Assembly (NCBI RefSeq): GCF_927798215.1
Contig: NZ_CAKMMW010000001.1
Span: forward strand, 682,001 to 746,000
Direction: 5' to 3'
Length of the DNA stretch: 64,000 nt
Source: Paenibacillus_E allorhizoplanae
Lineage (GTDB): Bacteria > Bacillota > Bacilli > Paenibacillales > NBRC-103111
A program made the translations under genes and the position numbers. A model generated the notes under the pieces. The model did no database searches. It was given only the letters and a program-made list of their open reading frames with translations, and was not told the origin of the DNA. This document shows positions 17,536-26,289 of this stretch, piece by piece. Every line of letters starts with the position of its first letter. The stretch's first letter is position 1.

Positions 17536-20500
17536 TTACTCTATGATTTTTCTAGCCACGAGTGCAAGATCATCAATATCGATTTCGCCATCGCCAGTTA
17601 CGTCTGCTTGCTTGACTTGCTCCCAGTCTGGGCTGGAAGATGTTTTGCCGTAATTCTTTGCAATGATGCCAAGATCGCCGATGCTTACGCGATTGTCATG
17701 ATTGACGTCGCCTGGAGTTCCCGGAGGCGGTGTCGTTATGCTCACGTTGACCGAAGAAGCTTGCGCCTTCGATTCCGCTCCCTGCGCATCTCCTAGCGTT
17801 GCGTCGGTTACAGCAATCATTCCTGTCGCCGGCTGCGTCACAGCTTTGGCTTTGAACTTCAGTTCCAGGATCCCGGCATCGCCTGTCACAGCCTTACCGG
17901 CCCCTAAGCTTGCGAGAATAAACCGAAGTTTGCCCGGTGTATCCTTCCTAGTCTCTACGAGTTGAATGTCGTCTCTCACAGAATGGGCCGAAACGAATTC
18001 AAATACGGTTGAATCGTAGTCCATCTTAATATCTTGTGCATATACGCTTTGCGTGACGCTGCCGAGAGCTAACTGTACAAGGAATTCCCCGCCTGCCATA
18101 ACGGTGCCTGCTGCGGATAGCTTCGTTACAGTGACGTTGGGAACCTCGATCACGCGATAGACTTTCATTTCAGCTGCCGATGCCCAACCATTATATCCAG
18201 TTGTAGCTTCCAGTTTAATAAAGGACGCTCTCGTCGCATCGAACTCCACTGTTTTCTCCTCAGAGCCCATCGCCCAAGTTCCACTTGCGACTTTGGTGTA
18301 CTGGATGCCATCCGTACTCGCATAAACATTGTAAGCCGTAATCATTCCGTTACTTCCCCCGCCTTGTCTAGGGAGAACCTTGATTTTATTCACGTCGTAA
18401 GTACCGCCAAGATTCAATGTGATCGATTCCGGCAGTGGATCAGACAAATCCCACTTCGTATGCCAAATGGTATCTGAATCTCCATCGAGCACCATGGATG
18501 CTGCATTATTTTCATATTCCACTTCCTCACTTGTTGCCGATGCCGTCATCTGCGACTGAGGGATTTGGTTCGGATCGACAACTGAACCTGAATCCGGCGG
18601 TGGATTTTGGCTTACATCTCCTCCAACGCTGACGACCAAATCATCCATGACGAAATCGGTATCATTCCCCGTCTTCTTCTTCAACCCCATCCATGTATTT
18701 CCTGACGATGACGCGACAAATGCGAACTTGAATGTTTCAGGTGAGGTAGCTGCAGGAAACGTAGTTGTCGATACGATTGTCGTGCCATCACCGACAACGA
18801 ACGCATAGTCTGTCGAACCGCTTTCGTATTTGAAACTTGCGGTATATGTCGCTCCCGGAGTGAATCGTAATGTTTGAGGCAGTGTTCGGTAAACAAGGCC
18901 TCTATTTTCCTTATGCGAGACTAATGACCAGTTCCCGCTAATCGTGTGGTCGATCGGATTGCCATTCCACCCTTTTTGGGTATACGGGGCATGCAATTCG
19001 GAAAGATGGGTACGCGGATCATTAATCCCGCCAGCTTCCGCTTTCACAAATGGATACCAGCCTGCGTCCACATGCTCAAAATCTTCTGCGAAATAAGCGT
19101 TAGTCGGATTCGCCGCACGCTCTACCTTCATCAGATGAACGTCATCGAAAGTAATGTTTGTTGTACCTGCCAGACCTTTTAGATAAAGTGTCGCTGTCGT
19201 GTGCCCTCCCGGAACGTCGAACAGTACGCGCATCCGCTGCATGTTAGTACCATTCTTGGAATCCGCAGCAATGTTATTGGTAGCGAACGAGCTGTCCGTA
19301 TAGTTCGTCACCTCGTCTCCGCCATAATCCTTAACCCCGATTACAGCGCGACGCGTACCTTCTACTTCCACATTGACATAGGCTGAGTAAGTTCCCTGCG
19401 AAAGTCCTGTCAGCTGCTGGCTGACACTCACTTCTCCTCCGCTTGCAATCTTCAGTTCATTCTGTCCGAGATCGTTTCTCTGTACAGAAGCAGATGTTGT
19501 ATCACCCGTTACCGTCCACGCAGCGAGCCCTCCGCTATTAAAGCCTGGGTCCTTCAAGAAGGAGCCTTCCCCGTATTTCACATCAGAAGCTACAGGCGTC
19601 GCGTCTCCTTTGTAGATCACATAAGGCGTATTCGCATCTGCGTTAATCGTAATTTGATTGTTCGACACCGTTACATTTTGCAGCGATTCCTTACCCTGAT
19701 CCGTCAGCTTGTAAAGCTTCACTGTCGTGAGCCCCGACCAGCTTAACGGAAGCGTCCAGCTCGTATTTCCGCCGGTAGCATTCCAGTGATACAGCTTATC
19801 CTCTGTTTTCGGATTCCAGGGAAGCAAGTACGCTTCGTCATTTAAGATCGTGATACCATCCTTGGTTATCACTCTTTTTCCGCTAACATTGCTTACGCTT
19901 ACATTATGTTCAAAATTGACCGTGTTACTCGTCCACTTGGTGATCGGGAAGTTCTGCATATATTTGGTCGGCAGGTTCGTTGCAAATGTCATCTTGATCA
20001 TTTTGTCATAGTCGACCTTGCCTTGCCAGCCTTCGTATGCCTCCAGTTCCGTTCCGCCTAACAGCGGATTGCGAACGATCCATGTATCCTTCTGATGATT
20101 ATGGATGAACCGGGCGATTTGACTGTTAAATCCTTTAATTGTTGTCCCGCCGTAGTTGTAATCCGTAGCCCAGTGGAACCAGATGGCGTCTCTCTCCATC
20201 AATGAAGGGAACTCCGTAGTAGCTGCCCAACCCAATTGGTTCATTTCCCGTGCAAGCTTCACCCCGTTCCAGCCATTCTCGAACCAGGCATCTGCATAAA
20301 TAAAGTCGAGGTTCGGCACCGCAGTTTTCAATTCTTGCAAACGGTTGTTCCTAGCCCCTGTCGAAGCTTCGCTGCGCATTTGAGCCTTATTGAAATCGTA
20401 GGATGCGTCCAGCCAATCCCAGCCAGGTTTATTCGGATCTACTAACGTGTCGCTAAAATGTTTGGCTTCGGGGAGCGCACCGGTCGCACTAATATGCACA

Positions 20501-21708
20501 CCGAAATAGCCTCCGTACTCATGACCTATATTGACAAGCGTGTTCAAATCTGTCGTTCCGCCTTGACGAATCCCGATATTGTTGCCGTAATCCGGATGCG
20601 CGGAGTCATGACCTTCCTGCTGGTACCCCTTGAGCTCAATAAACTGGCCCAATCCGTCTGTGTTCAAATTGATCCGCTTTGTTTCATCCAGTGTTTGTAA
20701 AAAAGGATTTGTAGCCTGACTGGCAAAGTTAAATGGAATCCGCTGTACGACAAGATCGGGAATCCGATCACTTCCTTTAGGTGTCTCCATGATGCTGCGA
20801 TAAACAACAGCCGCATCTTGCCAATCAATGACACTGTCCGTATTGGCATCTCCGGTAATGACCACCTTGGCACTTGGCAGCGGTTCGGCTTCACTCATAC
20901 CTTCAGGACGGTATAACCAGGACCCGCTCCAAATGCCGGTACGGGCATAGCCTACTTTGTTTACTGTCTGTTTATGAAGCCTTTCATTATCGGTATCCGT
21001 CGTATAATCTGAGATCGCATTCGTCCAGATGCCTCCCGCAAGCTCGCTCGTATTGAGGAAGGTGTACAAATAATTTTTTGGCGCTGCATCTGTCTGAGGG
21101 GTTCCAGTTACATCACTAATCGTATCACCTGTTCCTGCAACAGCCGTATACATCCGTGAACCGGCAAATTTCGCTCCGCTTTGCGTGCTTCGGACAGAAA
21201 GCAAATTGTGATTCGGTATTTCCAGAGTTTTGACTTTGGTTTCAGCATTTTCAGTAATTCCTGTAGCTTTAAAATTCAACGTATTCCCTACGACTTCCAG
21301 ATCGAATGTTATCGTGACGTTGATCGCTGGAAAGGATAAGGTATAGGACGCCTTGGCATCCGTTTTGCTAAATGTTACATTCGGCGTATAGCTGATTCCG
21401 TTAATTTTGACCTGCGATAAATTATCCTCTTGACCGTACATCACTGCGTTACCATATTGATATTGAATGACACTTGGAAAATTTCGGTCTACTTCAACAC
21501 GCATGACATTCGAAGCTATGAATTCGGATTGCGAATCTGTCGCTAACAGTACTGTCGAATCACTTGATAGAGAAGAGCTATCCGTAGATGAGCTGAAACT
21601 CTCCATCGCAGAAACTGACTGATCTGTAGGCGACACAAGAAACATCTGCAGAGCTAGAGTAATCATAGAAAGTTGTCCCAAACGTTTTCGTTTTTTGCCT
21701 TTTCCCAT
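17536..21708 (-). CDS. secreted GH101 endo-alpha-N-acetylgalactosaminidase, copy 1, with F5/8C, cohesin and dockerin
   Basis: 1390 aa. The frame is open to 21810, but ATG 21708, preceded by AGAGGA at 9 nt, gives a proper signal peptide (about 1-34). GH101 releases Gal-beta-1,3-GalNAc from Ser/Thr of mucin-type glycoproteins. Family features: the calcium loop GDANTDSVIDWQDAA, the core PDYGNNIGIRQGG, nucleophile candidate Asp473 in IYADAW, acid candidate Glu499 in TTEF, and RFIHNHQKDTW. The segment between Asp473 and Glu499 is about six residues shorter than I recall for EngBF. A galactose-binding-like domain follows, then F5/8C about 1048-1188, cohesin-like about 1190-1329 and dockerin about 1330-1390. 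It is a tandem paralogue of the gene at 21913-26085 of identical length, with changes concentrated around the active site. Confidence 0.92.
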   Translation of the reverse strand: MGKGKKRKRLGQLSMITLALQMFLVSPTDQSVSAMESFSSSTDSSSLSSDSTVLLATDSQSEFIASNVMRVEVDRNFPSVIQYQYGNAVMYGQEDNLSQVKINGISYTPNVTFSKTDAKASYTLSFPAINVTITFDLEVVGNTLNFKATGITENAETKVKTLEIPNHNLLSVRSTQSGAKFAGSRMYTAVAGTGDTISDVTGTPQTDAAPKNYLYTFLNTSELAGGIWTNAISDYTTDTDNERLHKQTVNKVGYARTGIWSGSWLYRPEGMSEAEPLPSAKVVITGDANTDSVIDWQDAAVVYRSIMETPKGSDRIPDLVVQRIPFNFASQATNPFLQTLDETKRINLNTDGLGQFIELKGYQQEGHDSAHPDYGNNIGIRQGGTTDLNTLVNIGHEYGGYFGVHISATGALPEAKHFSDTLVDPNKPGWDWLDASYDFNKAQMRSEASTGARNNRLQELKTAVPNLDFIYADAWFENGWNGVKLAREMNQLGWAATTEFPSLMERDAIWFHWATDYNYGGTTIKGFNSQIARFIHNHQKDTWIVRNPLLGGTELEAYEGWQGKVDYDKMIKMTFATNLPTKYMQNFPITKWTSNTVNFEHNVSVSNVSGKRVITKDGITILNDEAYLLPWNPKTEDKLYHWNATGGNTSWTLPLSWSGLTTVKLYKLTDQGKESLQNVTVSNNQITINADANTPYVIYKGDATPVASDVKYGEGSFLKDPGFNSGGLAAWTVTGDTTSASVQRNDLGQNELKIASGGEVSVSQQLTGLSQGTYSAYVNVEVEGTRRAVIGVKDYGGDEVTNYTDSSFATNNIAADSKNGTNMQRMRVLFDVPGGHTTATLYLKGLAGTTNITFDDVHLMKVERAANPTNAYFAEDFEHVDAGWYPFVKAEAGGINDPRTHLSELHAPYTQKGWNGNPIDHTISGNWSLVSHKENRGLVYRTLPQTLRFTPGATYTASFKYESGSTDYAFVVGDGTTIVSTTTFPAATSPETFKFAFVASSSGNTWMGLKKKTGNDTDFVMDDLVVSVGGDVSQNPPPDSGSVVDPNQIPQSQMTASATSEEVEYENNAASMVLDGDSDTIWHTKWDLSDPLPESITLNLGGTYDVNKIKVLPRQGGGSNGMITAYNVYASTDGIQYTKVASGTWAMGSEEKTVEFDATRASFIKLEATTGYNGWASAAEMKVYRVIEVPNVTVTKLSAAGTVMAGGEFLVQLALGSVTQSVYAQDIKMDYDSTVFEFVSAHSVRDDIQLVETRKDTPGKLRFILASLGAGKAVTGDAGILELKFKAKAVTQPATGMIAVTDATLGDAQGAESKAQASSVNVSITTPPPGTPGDVNHDNRVSIGDLGIIAKNYGKTSSSPDWEQVKQADVTGDGEIDIDDLALVARKIIE

Positions 21709-21764
21709 TTGTCTCCATCCTCTCATAGCAACACTAATTTCGATACGTTTTGTTTCATGTAATA

Positions 21765-21820
21765 ATTGTAAAATAGTTGCAAGCGCATTCAAATGATATT
21801 TTTCCAACAAATCATGATAT
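21765..21820 (-). promoter_or_regulatory. GH101 copy 1 promoter: two ATATCAT boxes 21 bp apart plus cre-like site
   Basis: Minus strand: ATATCAT (21814-21820) and ATATCAT (21793-21799), exactly 21 bp apart; the second abuts a -35-like TTGAAT. After a 16-nt spacer comes -10-like TACAAT (21765-21770). Cre-like TGAATGCGCTTGCA (21778-21791) overlaps the -35 and spacer. Two turns of helix between direct repeats is typical of AraC-family activator sites. Confidence 0.65.
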
Positions 21821-21849
21821 TTTAATGCTTAATAAGCCTGAAATAAAAA

Positions 21850-21887
21850 CAGGTGCATATTGCGACAATTATCGCAACATGCACCTG
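21850..21887 (-). terminator. 38-nt hairpin terminator after GH101 copy 2
   Basis: Inverted repeat CAGGTGCATGTTGCGA / TCGCAATATGCACCTG with a 6-nt loop, followed in the minus direction by TTTTTATTT. One of four near-identical copies in the window (others at 26227, 30574 and 55720). Confidence 0.85.
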
Positions 21888-21912
21888 ATATCACTATTCT
21901 TCCTGCAATGAA

Positions 21913-24900
21913 TTACTCTATGATTTTTCTAGCCACGAGCGCAAGATCATCAATATCGATTTCGCCATCGCCAGTTACGTCTGCCTGCTTGACTTGCTCC
22001 CAGTCTGGGCTGGAAGATGTTTTGCCATAATTCTTTGCGATGATGCCAAGATCACCGATGCTTACGCGATTGTCATGATTGACGTCACCTGGAGTTCCCG
22101 GAGGCGGTGTCGTAATGCTTACGTTGACCGAAGAAGCTTGCGCCTTCGATTCCGCTCCCTGCGCATCGCCCAGCGTTGCGTCGGTTACAGCAATCATTCC
22201 TGTCGCCGGCTGCGTCACAGCTTTGGCTTTGAACGTCAGTTTCAGGATCCCGGCATCGCCTGTCACAGCCTTACCGGCCCCTAAGCTTGCGAGAATAAAC
22301 CGAAGTTTGCCCGGTGTATCCTTCCTAGTCTCTACGAGTTGAATGTCGTCTCTCACAGAATGGGCCGACACGAATTCAAATACGGTTGAATCGTAGTCCA
22401 TCTTAATATCTTGTGCATATACGCTTTGCGTGACGCTGCCCAGATCTAACTGTACAAGGAATTCCCCGCCTGCCATAACGGTGTCTGCTGCGGATAGCTT
22501 CGTTAACGTGACGTTGGGAACCTCGATCACGCGAAAGACATTGATTTCAGCTGCCGATGCCCAACCATTATATCCAGTTGTAGCTTCCAGTTTAATAAAG
22601 GACGCTCTCGTCGCATTGAACTCCACTGTTTTCTCCTCAGAGCCCATCGCCCAAGTTCCACTTGCGACTTTGGTGTACTGGTTGCCATCCGTACTCGCAT
22701 AAACATTGTAGGCCGTAATCATTCCGTTACTTCCCCCACCTTGTCTAGGGAGAACCTTGATTTTATTCACGTCGTAAGTACCGCCAAGATTCAATGTGAT
22801 CGATTCCGGCAGTGGATCAGACAAATCCCACTTCGTATGCCAAATGGTATCTGGATCTCCATCGAGCACCATGGATGCTGGATTATTTTCATTTTCCAAT
22901 TCCTCGCTTGTTGCCGATGCCGTCATCTGGGACTGGGGAATTTGGTTTGGATCGACAACCGTACCTGAATCCGGCTGCGGATTTTGGTTGAGATCTCCAC
23001 CAACGCTGACGACCAAATCATCCATGACGAAATCCGTATCATTCCCCGACTTCTTCTTCAACCCCATCCATGTATTTCCTGACGACGACGCGACAAATGC
23101 GAACTTGAATGTTTCAGGTGATGTAGCTGCTGGAAACGTAGTTGTAGATACTATTGTCGTACCATCACCGACAACGAACGCATAGTCTGTCGAACCGCTT
23201 TCGTATTTGAAACTTGCGGTATATGTCGTTCCCGGTGTGAATCGTAATGTTTGAGGCAGTGTTCGGTAAACAAGACCTCTATTTTCCTTATGCGAGACTA
23301 ATGACCAGTTCCCGCTAATCGTGTGGTCGATCGGATTGCCATTCCACCCTTTTTGGGTATACGGGGCATGCAATTCGGAAAGATGGGTACGCGGATCATT
23401 AATCCCGCCAGCTTCCGCTTTCACAAAGGGATACCATCCTGCATCCACATGCTCAAAATCTTCTGCGAAATAAGCGTTTGTTGGATTCGCCGCACGCACT
23501 ACCTTCATCAGATGAACGTCATCGAAAGTAATATTCGTTGTACCTGCCAGGCCTTTTAGATAAAGCGTCGCTGTCGTGTGTCCCACCGGAACGTCGAACA
23601 GTACGCGCATCCGCTGCATGTTAGTGCCATTCTTGGAATCCGCCGCAATGTTATTCATAGCGAACGAACTGTCCGTATAGTTCGTCACCTCGTCTCCGCC
23701 ATAATCCTTAACCCCGATTACAGCGCGACGCGTACCTTCTACTTCCACATTGACATAGGCTGAGTAAGTTCCCTGCGAAAGTCCTGTCAGCTGCTGGCTG
23801 ACACTCACTTCTCCTCCGCTTGCAATCTTCAGTTCATTCTGTCCGAGATCGTTTCTCTGTACAGAAGCAGATGTCGTATCACCCGTTACCGTCCACGCAG
23901 CGAGCCCCCCGCTATTAAAGCCTGGGTCCTTCAAGAAGGAGCCTTCCCCGTATTTCACATCAGAAGCTACAGGCGTCGCGTCTCCTTTGTAGATCACATA
24001 AGGCGTATTCGCATCTGCGTTAATCGTAATTTGATTGTTCGACACCGTTACATTTTGCAGCAATTCCTTACCCTGATCCGTCAGCTTGTAAAGCTTCACT
24101 GTCGTGAGCCCCGACCAGCTTAACGGAAGCGTCCAGCTCGTATTTCCACCGGTTGTATTCCAGTGATACAGCTTGTCCTCTGTTTTCGGATTCCACGGAA
24201 GCAAGTACGCTCCGTCATTTAAGATCATGATACCATCCTTGGTTATCACTCTTTTCCCACTAGCATTGCTTACGCTTACATTATGTTCAAAATTGACCGT
24301 GTCGCTCGTCCACTTGGTGATCGGGAAGTGCTGCATATATTTCGTCGGCAGGTTCGTTGCAAATGTCAACTTGATCATTTTGTCATAGTCGACCTTGCCT
24401 TGCCAGCCTTCGTATGCCTCCAGTTCCGTTCCGCCTAACAGCGGATTGCGAACGATCCATGTATCCTTCTGATGATTGTGGATGAACCGGGCGATTTGAC
24501 TGTTAAATCCTTTAATTGTTGTCCCGCCGTAGGCGTATTCAGTAGCCCAGTGGTTCCAGATAGCGTCTCTCTCCATCACATCAGGGAACTCCGTAGCAAC
24601 TGCCCAACCCAACTGTTTTATTTCACGTGCTAGCCTCTTGCCGTTCCAGCCCTTCTCATACCAGACATCCACATAAGTATAGTCAAGGTTCGGCACCGCA
24701 GTTTTTAATTCTTGCAAACGGTTGTACCTGGCCCCTGTCGAAGCTTCGCTGCGCATTTGAGCCTTATTGTAGTAGAAGGATGCGTCCACCCAATCCCAGC
24801 CAGGTTTAGTCGGATCTACCAACGTATCGCTAAAATGTTTCGCTTCCGGGAGAGCCTCGGTCGCATTAATATGCACACCGAAATAGCCTCCGTACTCATG

Positions 24901-26085
24901 ACCTACATTGACAAGCGTGTTCATATCTGCCGCTCCGCCTTGACGAATACCGATATTATTGCCGTAATCCGGATGTGCAGAATCATGGCCTTCCTGTTGA
25001 TATCCTTTCAGCAGAATAAACTGATTCAATCCATCGGTGTTCTGATAGATCCGCTTTGTTTCATCCAGTGTCTGTAAAAAAGGATTCGTAGCCTGACTGG
25101 CAAAGTTAAATGGAATCCGCTGCACGACAAGATCGGGAATCCGTTCACTTCCTTTAGGTGTCTCCATGATACTGCGATAATCAACAGCCGCATCTTGCCA
25201 ATCAATGGCACTGTCCGTATTGGCATCTCCAGTAATGACCACCTTGGCACTTGGCAGTGGTTCCGGTTCGATCATACCTTCAGGCCGGTATAACCATGAC
25301 CCGCTCCAAATGCCGGTACGGGCATAGCCAACTTTGTTTACTGTCTGTTTATGAAGCCTTTCATTATCGTTATCCGTCGCATAATCTGAGATCGCATTCG
25401 TCCAGATGCCTCCCGCAAGCTCGCTCGTATTGAGGAAGGTGTATAAATAATTTTTTGGCGCTGCATCTGTTTGAGGGGTTCCAGTTACATCACTAATCGA
25501 ATCACCTGTTCCCGCAACAGCCGTATACATCCGTGAACCTGCAAATGTTGCTCCGCTTTGCGTGCTTCTGACAGAAAGCAAATTGTGATTCGGTATTTCC
25601 AGAGTTTTGACTTTGGTTTCACCATTTTCTGTAATTCCTGTAGCTTTAAAATTCAACGTATTCCCTACGACTTCCAGATCAAAAGTTATCGTGACGTTGA
25701 TCGCTGGAAAGGATAAGGTATAGGATGCCTTGGCATCCGTTTTGCTAAACGTTACATTCGGCGTATAGCTGATTCCGTTAATTTTGACCTGCGATAAATG
25801 ATCCTCTTGACCGTACATCACTGCGTTACCATATTGATATTGAATGACACTTGGAAAATTTCGGTCTACTTCGACACGCATTACATTCGAAGCTATGAAT
25901 TCGGATTGCGATTCTGTCGCTGACAGTACTGTCGAATCACTTGATAGAGAAGTACTATCTGTAGCTGCGCTGAAACTCCCTGCCGCAGAAACTGACTGAG
26001 CTGTAGTTCCGGAAAGAAACATCTGCAGTGCTAGGGTAATCATAGAAAGTTGTCCCAAATGTTTTCGTTTTTTGCCTTTTCCCAC
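21913..26085 (-). CDS. secreted GH101 endo-alpha-N-acetylgalactosaminidase, copy 2, with F5/8C, cohesin and dockerin
   Basis: 1390 aa, same length as copy 1. The start equivalent to copy 1 is a GTG at 26085 with the same upstream GGAGACAA; an ATG at 26103 is the alternative. Domains as in copy 1: signal peptide, N-terminal domain, GH101 barrel with nucleophile candidate Asp473 (TYVDVW) and acid candidate Glu499 (VATEF), galactose-binding-like domain, F5/8C, cohesin-like and dockerin. Its VDVW motif is closer to what I recall of characterised GH101 enzymes than the ADAW of copy 1. From about residue 340 to 520 the two copies differ at roughly 30 positions, whereas long stretches on both sides are nearly identical. 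Own promoter and terminator. Confidence 0.92.
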   Translation of the reverse strand: MGKGKKRKHLGQLSMITLALQMFLSGTTAQSVSAAGSFSAATDSTSLSSDSTVLSATESQSEFIASNVMRVEVDRNFPSVIQYQYGNAVMYGQEDHLSQVKINGISYTPNVTFSKTDAKASYTLSFPAINVTITFDLEVVGNTLNFKATGITENGETKVKTLEIPNHNLLSVRSTQSGATFAGSRMYTAVAGTGDSISDVTGTPQTDAAPKNYLYTFLNTSELAGGIWTNAISDYATDNDNERLHKQTVNKVGYARTGIWSGSWLYRPEGMIEPEPLPSAKVVITGDANTDSAIDWQDAAVDYRSIMETPKGSERIPDLVVQRIPFNFASQATNPFLQTLDETKRIYQNTDGLNQFILLKGYQQEGHDSAHPDYGNNIGIRQGGAADMNTLVNVGHEYGGYFGVHINATEALPEAKHFSDTLVDPTKPGWDWVDASFYYNKAQMRSEASTGARYNRLQELKTAVPNLDYTYVDVWYEKGWNGKRLAREIKQLGWAVATEFPDVMERDAIWNHWATEYAYGGTTIKGFNSQIARFIHNHQKDTWIVRNPLLGGTELEAYEGWQGKVDYDKMIKLTFATNLPTKYMQHFPITKWTSDTVNFEHNVSVSNASGKRVITKDGIMILNDGAYLLPWNPKTEDKLYHWNTTGGNTSWTLPLSWSGLTTVKLYKLTDQGKELLQNVTVSNNQITINADANTPYVIYKGDATPVASDVKYGEGSFLKDPGFNSGGLAAWTVTGDTTSASVQRNDLGQNELKIASGGEVSVSQQLTGLSQGTYSAYVNVEVEGTRRAVIGVKDYGGDEVTNYTDSSFAMNNIAADSKNGTNMQRMRVLFDVPVGHTTATLYLKGLAGTTNITFDDVHLMKVVRAANPTNAYFAEDFEHVDAGWYPFVKAEAGGINDPRTHLSELHAPYTQKGWNGNPIDHTISGNWSLVSHKENRGLVYRTLPQTLRFTPGTTYTASFKYESGSTDYAFVVGDGTTIVSTTTFPAATSPETFKFAFVASSSGNTWMGLKKKSGNDTDFVMDDLVVSVGGDLNQNPQPDSGTVVDPNQIPQSQMTASATSEELENENNPASMVLDGDPDTIWHTKWDLSDPLPESITLNLGGTYDVNKIKVLPRQGGGSNGMITAYNVYASTDGNQYTKVASGTWAMGSEEKTVEFNATRASFIKLEATTGYNGWASAAEINVFRVIEVPNVTLTKLSAADTVMAGGEFLVQLDLGSVTQSVYAQDIKMDYDSTVFEFVSAHSVRDDIQLVETRKDTPGKLRFILASLGAGKAVTGDAGILKLTFKAKAVTQPATGMIAVTDATLGDAQGAESKAQASSVNVSITTPPPGTPGDVNHDNRVSIGDLGIIAKNYGKTSSSPDWEQVKQADVTGDGEIDIDDLALVARKIIE

Positions 26086-26141
26086 TTGTCTCCATCCTCT
26101 CATAGCCATACTAATTTCGATACACATTGTTTCATATAATA

Positions 26142-26197
26142 ATTTTAAATAACTTGCAAGCGCATTCAAATGATATTTTTCCAACTAAACATGATAT
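26142..26197 (-). promoter_or_regulatory. GH101 copy 2 promoter: two ATATCAT boxes 21 bp apart plus cre-like site
   Basis: Minus strand: ATATCAT at 26191-26197 and 26170-26176 (21 bp apart), -35-like TTGAAT, 16-nt spacer, -10-like TAAAAT (26142-26147). Cre-like TGAATGCGCTTGCA at 26155-26168. Sequence nearly the same as in front of copy 1. Confidence 0.65.
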
Positions 26198-26226
26198 TTT
26201 AATGCTAAATAAGCCTGAAACAAATA

Positions 26227-26264
26227 CAGGTGCATATTGCGACAATTATCGCAACATGCAACTG
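26227..26264 (-). terminator. 38-nt hairpin terminator after secreted GH95 gene
   Basis: Same inverted repeat as 21850-21887 with one arm change (TTGCAT instead of GTGCAT). In the minus direction it is followed by TATTTGTTT. Confidence 0.8.
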
Positions 26265-26289
26265 ATATCACTATTCTTCCTGCAATGAT

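Noticed and set aside
20800..20870. Dockerin-like calcium loop (GDANTDSVIDWQDAA) inside GH101; same in copy 2
   Set aside because: It is a single loop within the catalytic region, and similar loops are, as I recall, part of GH101 enzymes generally. It is not a second dockerin.
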